Below, one piece after another: positions 1-8,089 of a stretch of 64,000 nt of DNA (the stretch's first letter is position 1; each line of letters opens with the position of its first letter). The notes under the pieces are model-generated. The model did no database searches. It was not told the origin of the DNA and saw only the letters and a list, made by a program, of their open reading frames with translations. A program made the translations under genes and the position numbers. The DNA is from an uncultured Bacteroidota bacterium (GTDB lineage Bacteria; Bacteroidota; Bacteroidia; Chitinophagales; Chitinophagaceae): NCBI GenBank assembly GCA_903819975.1, contig CAIJFI010000017.1, positions 62,001-126,000 on the forward strand. The letters are read 5' to 3'.

Positions 1-2146
1 TAATATCTGTAAAGAACCCACAATAGGTTGCTGGATTACTACGAGGCGTTCTGCCAATTGGAGACTGATCTATTTCAATTACTTTATCAATATGCTCTAA
101 GCCCGTTACCTTGCTATAGGGCATTGGCTTAGTCTTGCTATTATAACAAAACTGTGATAAAATAGGATACAAGGTTTCATTAATCAAAGTACTCTTTCCA
201 CTACCACTCACACCAGATACTACAATAAATTGACCCAATGGAAATTCACAATCCACTTTACGCAATGTGTTACCAGTTGCTCCTTTTATAACAATAGATT
301 TACCATTGCCTTTTCTGCGCTCTGCGGGAACATCAATCATTTTTTTTCCAGCTAAATAAAGTGCAGTTTCTGATTTTAGTTTTAAAATTTCCTTAGGCGT
401 TCCTTGTGCAACAATATGTCCACCATGAATTCCAGCTCGCGGACCAATGTCAACTAGGTAATCCGATGCCATCATAATGTCTCTATCGTGCTCAACGACT
501 AAAACCGTATTCCCAATATCTCTTAATTGTTTTAATGCAATAATTAATCGTTGATTATCTCTTTGATGCAATCCAATACTTGGCTCATCTAATATATAAG
601 TGATCCCTTGCAATTGTGAGCCAATTTGAGTTGCCAATCTAATACGTTGCGACTCTCCACCACTCAATGATTTAGAGGGTCGGCTTAAAGACAAATAAGA
701 TAATCCAACATTCATCAAGAAAGAAATTCTATCATCAATTTCTTTTAAGATACCCGCAGCAATCTGCGTATCTTTTTTATCCAACTTGGCCGGCAATTTC
801 AAGAACCATTGTTGCAAGTCATCCAAATGCATATCATTTAATGCTGCAATATTTAATTCGTTTACTTTAAACCATAAACTTTCTTTTTTCAACTTAGCCC
901 CACCACAAGCTGAACAAGTATTTAATTCCATGAAACCTTCTACCCAACCTTTTAAATGATCGGTACTTTGTGAAGATGTAAACCATCTTTTTAACATAGA
1001 CACAATACCCTCATAACTTCCGGTATAAGTATCTGGAATGTTCTCGTCATTTAAATCCAAGTCCAAAGAATTGGTGATGTCCTTGTCTCCAAATAAAATT
1101 AAATCCAATTGTTCCTTTGGCAAATCCTTTATAGGTTTATCCAAACTTATTTTATGCTTTCTTGCAAATTGTTTTACCTGCGTAAATACACTTGCTTCGC
1201 GCGCTTCACCTAATGGCTCAATACCTCCAGCATTAATACTTAAACTAGTGTCAGGCATGATTAAACTTAAATCAATCGCATATACATTACCTAGCCCTTT
1301 ACAAACAGGACAAGCTCCATAAGGCGAGTTAAAAGAAAAACTATTTGGAGAAGGTTCCTCATAACTTAATCCCGTTTCCTCGCACATTAATTGTTTAGAA
1401 AATTGAACTGTTTTAGTTTTACCCTCTTCCAATAAAAACATTAAATCGTTCCCCATTTTTAAACACTGCGCAACACTCTCGCCCAATCTTGTTTTCATGG
1501 CATCTGTAACAGGAATACGATCCACTACAATTTCAATATCATGTATCTTATATCTGTCCACTTGAAACTTAGGTCTTAGCTCAATAATCTCTCCATCAAC
1601 CCTAGCTTTTACAAAACCTTTTTTACGAATTTCTTCAAACAATTCTCTATAATGCCCTTTTCTACCTCTAACAACTGGTGCTAATAAATTAATTTTCTTA
1701 TCCTTAAACTGAGTGAAAATATTGTGAACTATTTCGGCCTCCGAAAATTTGACCATGGGCTTGCCAGTATTGTAACTATAGGCCTTGCCGATACGGGCAT
1801 ATAAAAGTCTTAAAAAATCATATAACTCCGTGACAGTTCCAACAGTTGATCTAGGGTTCTTATTGGTTGTCTTTTGCTCAATGGCAATAACGGGAGAAAG
1901 TCCTGTAATTTGATCCACATCGGGACGTTCCATATCCCCCATAAATTGACGGGCATAAGCGCTAAAGCTCTCCATATACCTTCTTTGCCCTTCATTATAT
2001 AAGGTATCAAAGGCAAGTGAGGACTTACCACTTCCACTTACCCCTGTAAAAACTACTAGTTGGTTTTTAGGGATAGAAATGTCGAAGTTCTTTAGATTAT
2101 GCTCTCGGGCACCTACTACTTTAATTTGGTCTTTGTCTTTGCTCAT
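1..2146 (-). CDS. uvrA: UvrA, excinuclease ABC subunit A (3' end off window)
   Basis: Damage-recognition ATPase of nucleotide excision repair, which loads UvrB on lesions. About 715 residues are visible from the ATG at 2146; the family is about 940 long, so roughly the last 230 residues lie beyond position 1. Visible landmarks: first Walker A (GVSGSGKS) near residue 35, a CPVC pair near 280, CSACGG near 411, the ABC signature LSGGESQR near 495 and the second Walker A (GVSGSGKST) near 648. The order and spacing fit UvrA. The first half of the first zinc module reads CEET rather than CxxC, so that finger looks degenerate. The gene is divergent from the PAP2 gene, with a 98-base gap. Confidence 0.97.
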   Translation of the reverse strand, partial: MSKDKDQIKVVGAREHNLKNFDISIPKNQLVVFTGVSGSGKSSLAFDTLYNEGQRRYMESFSAYARQFMGDMERPDVDQITGLSPVIAIEQKTTNKNPRSTVGTVTELYDFLRLLYARIGKAYSYNTGKPMVKFSEAEIVHNIFTQFKDKKINLLAPVVRGRKGHYRELFEEIRKKGFVKARVDGEIIELRPKFQVDRYKIHDIEIVVDRIPVTDAMKTRLGESVAQCLKMGNDLMFLLEEGKTKTVQFSKQLMCEETGLSYEEPSPNSFSFNSPYGACPVCKGLGNVYAIDLSLIMPDTSLSINAGGIEPLGEAREASVFTQVKQFARKHKISLDKPIKDLPKEQLDLILFGDKDITNSLDLDLNDENIPDTYTGSYEGIVSMLKRWFTSSQSTDHLKGWVEGFMELNTCSACGGAKLKKESLWFKVNELNIAALNDMHLDDLQQWFLKLPAKLDKKDTQIAAGILKEIDDRISFLMNVGLSYLSLSRPSKSLSGGESQRIRLATQIGSQLQGITYILDEPSIGLHQRDNQRLIIALKQLRDIGNTVLVVEHDRDIMMASDYLVDIGPRAGIHGGHIVAQGTPKEILKLKSETALYLAGKKMIDVPAERRKGNGKSIVIKGATGNTLRKVDCEFPLGQFIVVSGVSGSGKSTLINETLYPILSQFCYNSKTKPMPYSKVTGLEHIDKVIEIDQSPIGRTPRSNPATYCGFFTDI

Positions 2147-2244
2147 GATGGATTGTAAAGTTATAACAAGGATTTAAATAATTAGTTTACAATAAGCTAT
2201 AAACATTCTGTAATTTTATGCGCAAATAAGCCCTCAAAGTAAGC

Positions 2245-2871
2245 ATGTATTCTAAAATGAGCCATCCATTTAAATTAGCCCTTGGCCTAAGCTTATCCTT
2301 AGCCATTTTGCTATTTACAGCTAGCTATTTGCTTTCCAGGGAGGCGGTATTTTTATGGCTTAATCGTGACTTAGGTATTTTAGGTGACTACGGCTTCAAC
2401 TTTATGAGCTATTTGGCCGAAGGTTGGATTTGGATACCCTACTTTATTCTTCTATTTGGATGGTACAAAAAAGACGCTGTTTTCATACTACTCAATTTCC
2501 TGATTTCTACCTTATTAACCCAAATACCCAAAAACTTCATTTGGGCAAAAGTAAGTAGACCTATGGCAAGTGGTATTCCTCACGAACAAATTCATACAGT
2601 AAAAGGGGTAGAAATACATTTATGGAATAGTTTTCCGTCGGGTCATACAGCAACAGCATTTACAATCTTTTTGGTGACAGTTTACTTTTTTCCAAAGAAA
2701 TCGGTACTGTTTTTTGGGGGCATTTATGCTATAGCCTGTGGATATTCAAGAGTATATCTTGGACAACATTTCCCATTAGATGTAGCAGGTGGAATTATTG
2801 TAGCAGTAATAACAATATTATTAAGTATATATATTAGAAAAAATAAGAAAGAAAATGAAGCGTTTAACTAA
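2245..2871 (+). CDS. PAP2-superfamily membrane phosphatase
   Basis: Predicted integral-membrane lipid phosphatase of the type 2 phosphatidic acid phosphatase family. It has 208 residues with several hydrophobic segments (about 10-30, 60-92, 136-165 and 181-196). The catalytic signature is intact: RP at 105-106, PSGH at 131-134 and SR-x5-H-x3-D with Ser168, Arg169, His175 and Asp179. Substrate could be phosphatidic acid, undecaprenyl pyrophosphate or lipid A phosphate; the sequence does not decide. It overlaps the next gene by 17 bases, suggesting translational coupling with an exported phosphodiesterase. An alternative start is Met5. Confidence 0.88.
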   Translation: MYSKMSHPFKLALGLSLSLAILLFTASYLLSREAVFLWLNRDLGILGDYGFNFMSYLAEGWIWIPYFILLFGWYKKDAVFILLNFLISTLLTQIPKNFIWAKVSRPMASGIPHEQIHTVKGVEIHLWNSFPSGHTATAFTIFLVTVYFFPKKSVLFFGGIYAIACGYSRVYLGQHFPLDVAGGIIVAVITILLSIYIRKNKKENEAFN

Positions 2872-4111
2872 ACTATTTGTGGCATTATTACTTGTAAACG
2901 GTTTAATGGCACAAGACACAACACAAAAAATTATTCAAGGAAGACATAACGACAAAAGTCAATATAGCAAACCATATGTTATATTGATTTCAGCAGATGG
3001 ATTTAGATCGGATTTTGCTAAATTATATGATGCTCAATTCTTAAATTCTATTTCAAAGAAAGGAGTTCGCGCCAATTTTATGACCCCTTCTTTCCCATCC
3101 TTAACTTTCCCTAATCACTATTCTATAGTAACGGGCATGTACCCATCACATCATGGCTTAGTTGATAATACTTATTATGACAAAGCACGTGGAACCGAAT
3201 ACAGAATGGGCAATCAAAAAATAGTGCAGGATGGATCTTGGTACGGAGGTACTCCTCTTTGGGTTTTAGCAGAACAACAAAAAATGTTATCCGCGAGTTT
3301 TTATTGGGTAGCATCCGAAGCAGATATTCAAAATACAAGACCTACCTATTATTATGTTTATAATGAAAAGATAAATATTGCGAATAGAATAAAAGCGGTA
3401 AAAGACTGGCTAAGCCTACCCGAAGATCAACGACCACATATGATCACTTTCTATTTTCCACAAGTAGATCATGATGCACATACATATGGACCAAATGACA
3501 AGCATGTTGGAGATGCTGTTAAGTTTGTTGATAGTAGTGTTAATGCACTTCAGGCCGAACTTGCTACCTTACATTTGCCAATCAATTATATATTTGTTTC
3601 TGATCATGGAATGGCAAAAATAGACAATGATAATACTTTAAGCATGCCTGCTGCTATTGATACCGCAGCGTTTAGAGTGCCTTGGGGCGATGCGTTAATT
3701 CATTTGTATGCGAAAGATAAATCTAAGATTGAATCTACTTACCAAGCTTTAAAAAAAGATAGTACGATTGATGTTTACAAATTAGATGAAACACCAAAAT
3801 ATTGGCATTATTCTACAAGTGATGATAAATACAATCGAATTGGAGACTTGATAGTACTTCCAAAAAATCAAAAAGTTTTTAATTTCTCTACACGTAAGAC
3901 AACTCCAGGCAAACACGGATTTGACAATCACACAGTAGATATGCGTGCTACCTTTATAGCATGGGGGCCAGCATTTAAATCAGACTTGACAATAGGTGAT
4001 TTTGAAAACGTACATGTATACCCTTTAATTGCAAAAATACTTGGACTGCAAATTGATCAAAAAACTATTGACGGTAGAATTGAAGTACTCAATGCCATAT
4101 TAAAGAACTAA
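2855..4111 (+). CDS. Exported NPP-type phosphodiesterase (alkaline phosphatase superfamily)
   Basis: Ectonucleotide pyrophosphatase/phosphodiesterase-like enzyme, 418 residues, with a signal peptide ending near residue 20 (...LLVNGLMAQ). All seven positions of the two-zinc active site are visible: Asp48 (ISADGF), nucleophile Thr84 in TFPNHYSIVTG, Asp205 and His209 in DHDAHTYGP, Asp250 and His251 in VSDHGM, and His354 in KHGFDN. Family knowledge: hydrolyses phosphodiester or pyrophosphate bonds of nucleotides or lysophospholipids outside the cytoplasm. It overlaps the upstream PAP2 gene and converges on the FISUMP gene. Exact substrate cannot be read from sequence. Confidence 0.92.
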   Translation: MKRLTKLFVALLLVNGLMAQDTTQKIIQGRHNDKSQYSKPYVILISADGFRSDFAKLYDAQFLNSISKKGVRANFMTPSFPSLTFPNHYSIVTGMYPSHHGLVDNTYYDKARGTEYRMGNQKIVQDGSWYGGTPLWVLAEQQKMLSASFYWVASEADIQNTRPTYYYVYNEKINIANRIKAVKDWLSLPEDQRPHMITFYFPQVDHDAHTYGPNDKHVGDAVKFVDSSVNALQAELATLHLPINYIFVSDHGMAKIDNDNTLSMPAAIDTAAFRVPWGDALIHLYAKDKSKIESTYQALKKDSTIDVYKLDETPKYWHYSTSDDKYNRIGDLIVLPKNQKVFNFSTRKTTPGKHGFDNHTVDMRATFIAWGPAFKSDLTIGDFENVHVYPLIAKILGLQIDQKTIDGRIEVLNAILKN

Positions 4112-4122
4112 AATTATTGTAG

Positions 4123-4812
4123 TTAGTTGTGAATACATCTTATTGCACAACCTGCAACCTTACCCATTAAGGTTTCTGTAACTACAGTTGTTGTAGGTTC
4201 TAAGGAATAACTATATCCAGTAGTTGCGTCATATGCATCACTTGCCCAATAATATCCTCGATCAGGATATCCTAGAGATGCACCTGCACCCATATAACCA
4301 CCTGGAACTGCTGTAAATTTTGAAGAATTAGTTGCTACATTACTACTACTCCAATGCAAAGAGCCAGCTTCTTTTAATTTACCTCCAGCTACAGATGTAC
4401 CACCTAAATAAGTATTTAATGTACCCCATTCGCTTTTGGTAGGAACATGATAGTTAACAGGACAAACTCCTAAAGAATTAGTAACTGCATACCAATTATA
4501 AAGTTTGCCATAATCTGGATTGCTTTTTATAAAACTCCCTGATCCATTAGCGGCAGTAGGAAAAACCCAAGCATCATTTGAAACACTAGGATGATTTACA
4601 TACCATATCCATTCGGCTGAAGTCATCGCACCTGGAATCTCTGTACCTTCTTTATACATGGTAACATCCAAATCCTTTGCCATCCAGGTTTGTGTGCCAA
4701 TTACAATTGAAGGCACATTCAGATCAACCAAAAAGCCTTGTGGCATAACTTGTGCTAGAGCAATATTATTACTACCAACTAATAATGCAAATAAAAATAT
4801 AAAGTATTTCAT
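4123..4812 (-). CDS. Exported FISUMP-domain protein
   Basis: Secreted protein of 229 residues with a signal peptide (about 1-20, ending IALAQ) followed by one FISUMP (Fibrobacter succinogenes major paralogous) domain. Recognisable elements are GTQTWMAKDLDV, GKLYNWYAV, CPVNYHVPTKSEW, an aromatic-rich YWASDAYD stretch and a C-terminal GCAIRCI pair of cysteines. FISUMP domains are common on Bacteroidota and Fibrobacter surface proteins, with no established biochemical role. The gene begins 2 bases after the stop of the large fibre-like gene at 4815-7859, so the two are almost certainly co-transcribed. Confidence 0.88.
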   Translation of the reverse strand: MKYFIFLFALLVGSNNIALAQVMPQGFLVDLNVPSIVIGTQTWMAKDLDVTMYKEGTEIPGAMTSAEWIWYVNHPSVSNDAWVFPTAANGSGSFIKSNPDYGKLYNWYAVTNSLGVCPVNYHVPTKSEWGTLNTYLGGTSVAGGKLKEAGSLHWSSSNVATNSSKFTAVPGGYMGAGASLGYPDRGYYWASDAYDATTGYSYSLEPTTTVVTETLMGKVAGCAIRCIHN

Positions 4813-4814
4813 AA

Positions 4815-7800
4815 TTAAAAGTTTGAGACAATTGTAGCGTAATAGGTAGATCCGTCATAAATTAATGTTACGATATCTAATTTGCCAGCTGTATTTGTTA
4901 AGTTAGGTGCAATACCTCCAGACCATTTCCAAGCAGCAGGAAAAATTACATCCCGAGACCCTGTTGCATCCTGCACAAATTTTATTAGATAAGTCCCTAC
5001 TCCAGCATTTGAAACATCAAAGTTTGAAGGAGTAATTCCTAAATTAATAGTAAACATATTTCCAGTACTTAAATCTATAGTTGTGTTAGCAGTTGCAGTA
5101 ATTGCAGTGGGCATAGTGAGTTTATATCTTTTAGCAATAATATCAGCTGTTGAAGTAATAGTGCCCGATAAAATACTTGTTGCAGTTGCAACTCCTAAAG
5201 TTGGCGTTACTAAAGTTGGCGAAATTAAATTTGCTTTTAGTGCTAAACTAGTGGTAACATCACTAGCATTTGCCTTTAACAACAATCCTGAGGTTAAATC
5301 ACTACTATTAGCTTTTAGTGCTAAACTAGTGGTAACATCACTCGCATTCGCTTTTAATAATAAACTTGAAGTAACATCACTAGTATTCGCTTTGAGCGCT
5401 AAGTTTGTTGTAGTCGCATAATTACTTAAATCCTGGTCACCAGTATTAGTACCACTTATCGCAGATAATTTAGTTTTTTCAGCAGTAGTATAATCGTTGG
5501 TTGATAAATCTTTACCTGTTACTTTATCAACCTTAGTCACCAAACTAGATGTAACATCACTGGCATTTGCTTTTAACAACAATCCTGAGGTTAAATCACT
5601 ACTATTAGCTTTTAGTGCTAAACTAGTAGTAACATCACTGACATTTGCTTTTAATAATAATCCTGAGGTTAAATCACTACTATTAGCTTTTAGTGCTAAA
5701 CTAGTGGTAACATCACTAGCATTTGCCTTTAACAATAATCCTGAGGTTAAATCACTACTATTAGCTTTTGCAGCTAAACTAGAAGTAACATCACTAGTAT
5801 TCGCTTTGAGCGCTAAGTTTGTTGTAGTGGCATAACTACTTAAATCCTGGTCACCAGTATTGATACCTGAAAGCGTCGTGATTCCTAATTTAGATTTAAT
5901 AGATGCGGAAGTTTCATCTCCACTATTAAAACCCGATGTGTTGGATAACACAGCTGCCTGAATAACAGTTAATACACTTTGTACATCTCTTCCAATGGCA
6001 AGTCCTAAATTATCTCTTGCATCAGTTGCATTTGTGGCTCCAGTTCCACCATTATTAATTGCTATTGTAGTCCCACTCCAAATACCAGAAGAGACAGTTC
6101 CAAGAGTGGTAATTTGGCTTGAACCACCCCATGTGTTTAAGGCTATATTCTCAACATTTCCTAATCCTACTTTAGACTTATTAATACCCATTGCAATTTT
6201 AGCATCTGTTATAGAAGCATCTGCAATAAGGGCAGAAGTAATATTTGAGTTGGCTATATGCCTTGTCAAAATACTTCCATCACTTATACCTCCTGCACTT
6301 ATTTGACCATCAACATATGATTTCACAGCTTTCTGTGTAGGATAAAAATTATCATTTGATGCAATGCCCCCTAAATTAATATCGATAGATTTGTTTGTAG
6401 TATTTTCTTTTGACAATAATAAAGAAGTAATATCAGTAATATTTGCTTTAAGCAACAAACCAGCCTCCACATCGGATGTATTAGCTTTAAGCAACAAACC
6501 AGCATTAAGATCTGCAGTATTGGCTTTAAGTGTTAAACTAGCCTCCACATCGGATGTATTGGCTTTAAGCAACAAACCAGCATTAAGATCTGCAGTATTG
6601 GCTTTAAGCGCAATATTAACTAAAGTCGCATAGCTACTTAAATCCTGATCTCCAGTGTTGATTCCTGTAATCGATGCAAGTTTATTCTTCTCTATTGTGG
6701 TATAATCATTTGTAGACAAATTCCTACCTGTTACTTTATCAACTTTTGTAGCTAAACTAGTGTTTACATCAATTGTATTTGCTTTCAATGTAACTCCAGA
6801 AATAGTAACATACCCACTTAAATCCTGATCTCCTGTATTCGTTCCAGTAATAGTTGCAAGCTTTAACTTCTCTGCATTAGTAAAATCGTTTGTAGATAAA
6901 GATTTCCCAGTTACCTTGTCAACTTTATTATATAAACCATTTTCAAGGTCTGTGATATTTACTTTAGTCAATAATGAATTACTTAAGTCGGAAATATTAA
7001 CCTTTAAACTGATTCTATTACTAAGAGAAATTGTGTCTCTTCCAAATCTTGCATTAAACATTGCAGCAGTATCACTTTTATTTAATTTAAAATCTAAATA
7101 ATTAGATAAATCAGAAAGTCTAGTATAATTAAAAAGCATTGAAGCGGTATCACTAAATGACATTTTTGCATCTAATTTGCTATATATTGGACTAAGGTCA
7201 ATTGTTTTAGACATTAATTGATATTTCGTAACATAGCCATAGACACTGTCAGAAGTATTTAATTTTTCAATAATTCGTTTACTCAAATTAATCGTATCTC
7301 TAGCTATACGTTTTGAAAGCATTAAACTAGTATCTGCAATATTAAGTTTTAGATTAAAAGAACTTGTATCAAATGAATTAGTCTTACTAGCACCAATAAT
7401 ATTTAAAGCATACGGAACTACACCAAAAATAGTAGTACCCAAATCAACCCAATTTCTAGCAGTCAACAAATCATTTGTTGATGGTATTGAAATTTTCATA
7501 TTTAAAAAATAAGGTCCATTTGACCAGTCTATATCTGGCAAATTAGACTTAGTACCCCCAATTCTATTCCCCATCCCAACACTAACTGAGAATACACCAG
7601 TTGCATCAGTTGTAGTATTGTGTTCTTCTGAATAAACAATTAAGCCTGTTTTGGAACCTTGTATAATATTAGATTGTATATAAACATTCTTTGTAATTGC
7701 TGGATTTTGATATGAATCTCTTGCCAAAGCCTGAAAAATAATACCTGAATTACTAGACTGTGCTTGAATATTATGATTACTTTGAAAAATAAATAAGACA

Positions 7801-7859
7801 GAAAATACAATGATTAAAGTTGTATTAGAATTGAATCGAAAATGAATGATGTTTTTCAT
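4815..7859 (-). CDS. Exported tail-fibre-like repeat protein, 1014 residues
   Basis: Large secreted protein. I chose the ATG at 7859, which gives MKNIIHFRF and a signal peptide ending near HNIQAQ; an ATG at 7928 would add 23 unlikely residues. Next comes a domain of about 120 residues (IIFQALARD ... GVVPYALN) shared with the 919-residue protein at 11305. The middle is built of repeats: RDTISLSNRI-type units, LKANTSDVTSSL-type units of 26 residues, and a DLSTNDYTTAEKTKL...GTNTGDQDLSSYA module seen about five times. Then come NNGGTGATNATDARDNLG and a C-terminal module ending DIVTLIYDGSTYYATIVSNF, all familiar from phage tail fibres. No T9SS sorting domain is visible. Co-transcribed with the FISUMP gene. 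Confidence 0.85.
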   Translation of the reverse strand: MKNIIHFRFNSNTTLIIVFSVLFIFQSNHNIQAQSSNSGIIFQALARDSYQNPAITKNVYIQSNIIQGSKTGLIVYSEEHNTTTDATGVFSVSVGMGNRIGGTKSNLPDIDWSNGPYFLNMKISIPSTNDLLTARNWVDLGTTIFGVVPYALNIIGASKTNSFDTSSFNLKLNIADTSLMLSKRIARDTINLSKRIIEKLNTSDSVYGYVTKYQLMSKTIDLSPIYSKLDAKMSFSDTASMLFNYTRLSDLSNYLDFKLNKSDTAAMFNARFGRDTISLSNRISLKVNISDLSNSLLTKVNITDLENGLYNKVDKVTGKSLSTNDFTNAEKLKLATITGTNTGDQDLSGYVTISGVTLKANTIDVNTSLATKVDKVTGRNLSTNDYTTIEKNKLASITGINTGDQDLSSYATLVNIALKANTADLNAGLLLKANTSDVEASLTLKANTADLNAGLLLKANTSDVEAGLLLKANITDITSLLLSKENTTNKSIDINLGGIASNDNFYPTQKAVKSYVDGQISAGGISDGSILTRHIANSNITSALIADASITDAKIAMGINKSKVGLGNVENIALNTWGGSSQITTLGTVSSGIWSGTTIAINNGGTGATNATDARDNLGLAIGRDVQSVLTVIQAAVLSNTSGFNSGDETSASIKSKLGITTLSGINTGDQDLSSYATTTNLALKANTSDVTSSLAAKANSSDLTSGLLLKANASDVTTSLALKANSSDLTSGLLLKANVSDVTTSLALKANSSDLTSGLLLKANASDVTSSLVTKVDKVTGKDLSTNDYTTAEKTKLSAISGTNTGDQDLSNYATTTNLALKANTSDVTSSLLLKANASDVTTSLALKANSSDLTSGLLLKANASDVTTSLALKANLISPTLVTPTLGVATATSILSGTITSTADIIAKRYKLTMPTAITATANTTIDLSTGNMFTINLGITPSNFDVSNAGVGTYLIKFVQDATGSRDVIFPAAWKWSGGIAPNLTNTAGKLDIVTLIYDGSTYYATIVSNF
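5545..5856 (-). repeat. Coding tandem repeat, 78-bp period
   Basis: Within the 1014-residue fibre gene, units starting at 5545, 5623, 5701 and 5779 recur with an exact 78-base period and only scattered substitutions. Two more units start at 5248 and 5326. Each encodes 26 residues of the form LKANSSDLTSGLL + LKANASDVTTSLA. The periodicity and lack of indels indicate expansion by slippage or recombination with the reading frame maintained. Confidence 0.9.
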
Positions 7860-8089
7860 TTTATAATTTTGATGAAGTAGCAAATAAACCTCTTTTAACA
7901 AGGCAGTCCTATAAGTCATACGCCTCATTTATTTAAACTAGTAACATATTATACCTTGTAGAAGTCAATACTGTATTGAATTGTATCAAATTGGCGTATT
8001 TTCCGAATGAAACTATATTTCAAATTCTTATACAAATAAGATACTTTTAATTTTTAGCAATAAAAGCGCTTAACAATCAGAACTGAATA

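Noticed and set aside
5083..5835. Plus-strand open frames of 112 residues each opposite the fibre gene
   Set aside because: Antisense shadows of the repeat array; the mirrored repetition follows from the coding strand, and no start signals or family likeness are seen.
5248..5856. Regular 78-bp repeats resembling a CRISPR-like array
   Set aside because: Units are contiguous, in frame with a long coding sequence and have no unique spacers; they encode protein repeats.
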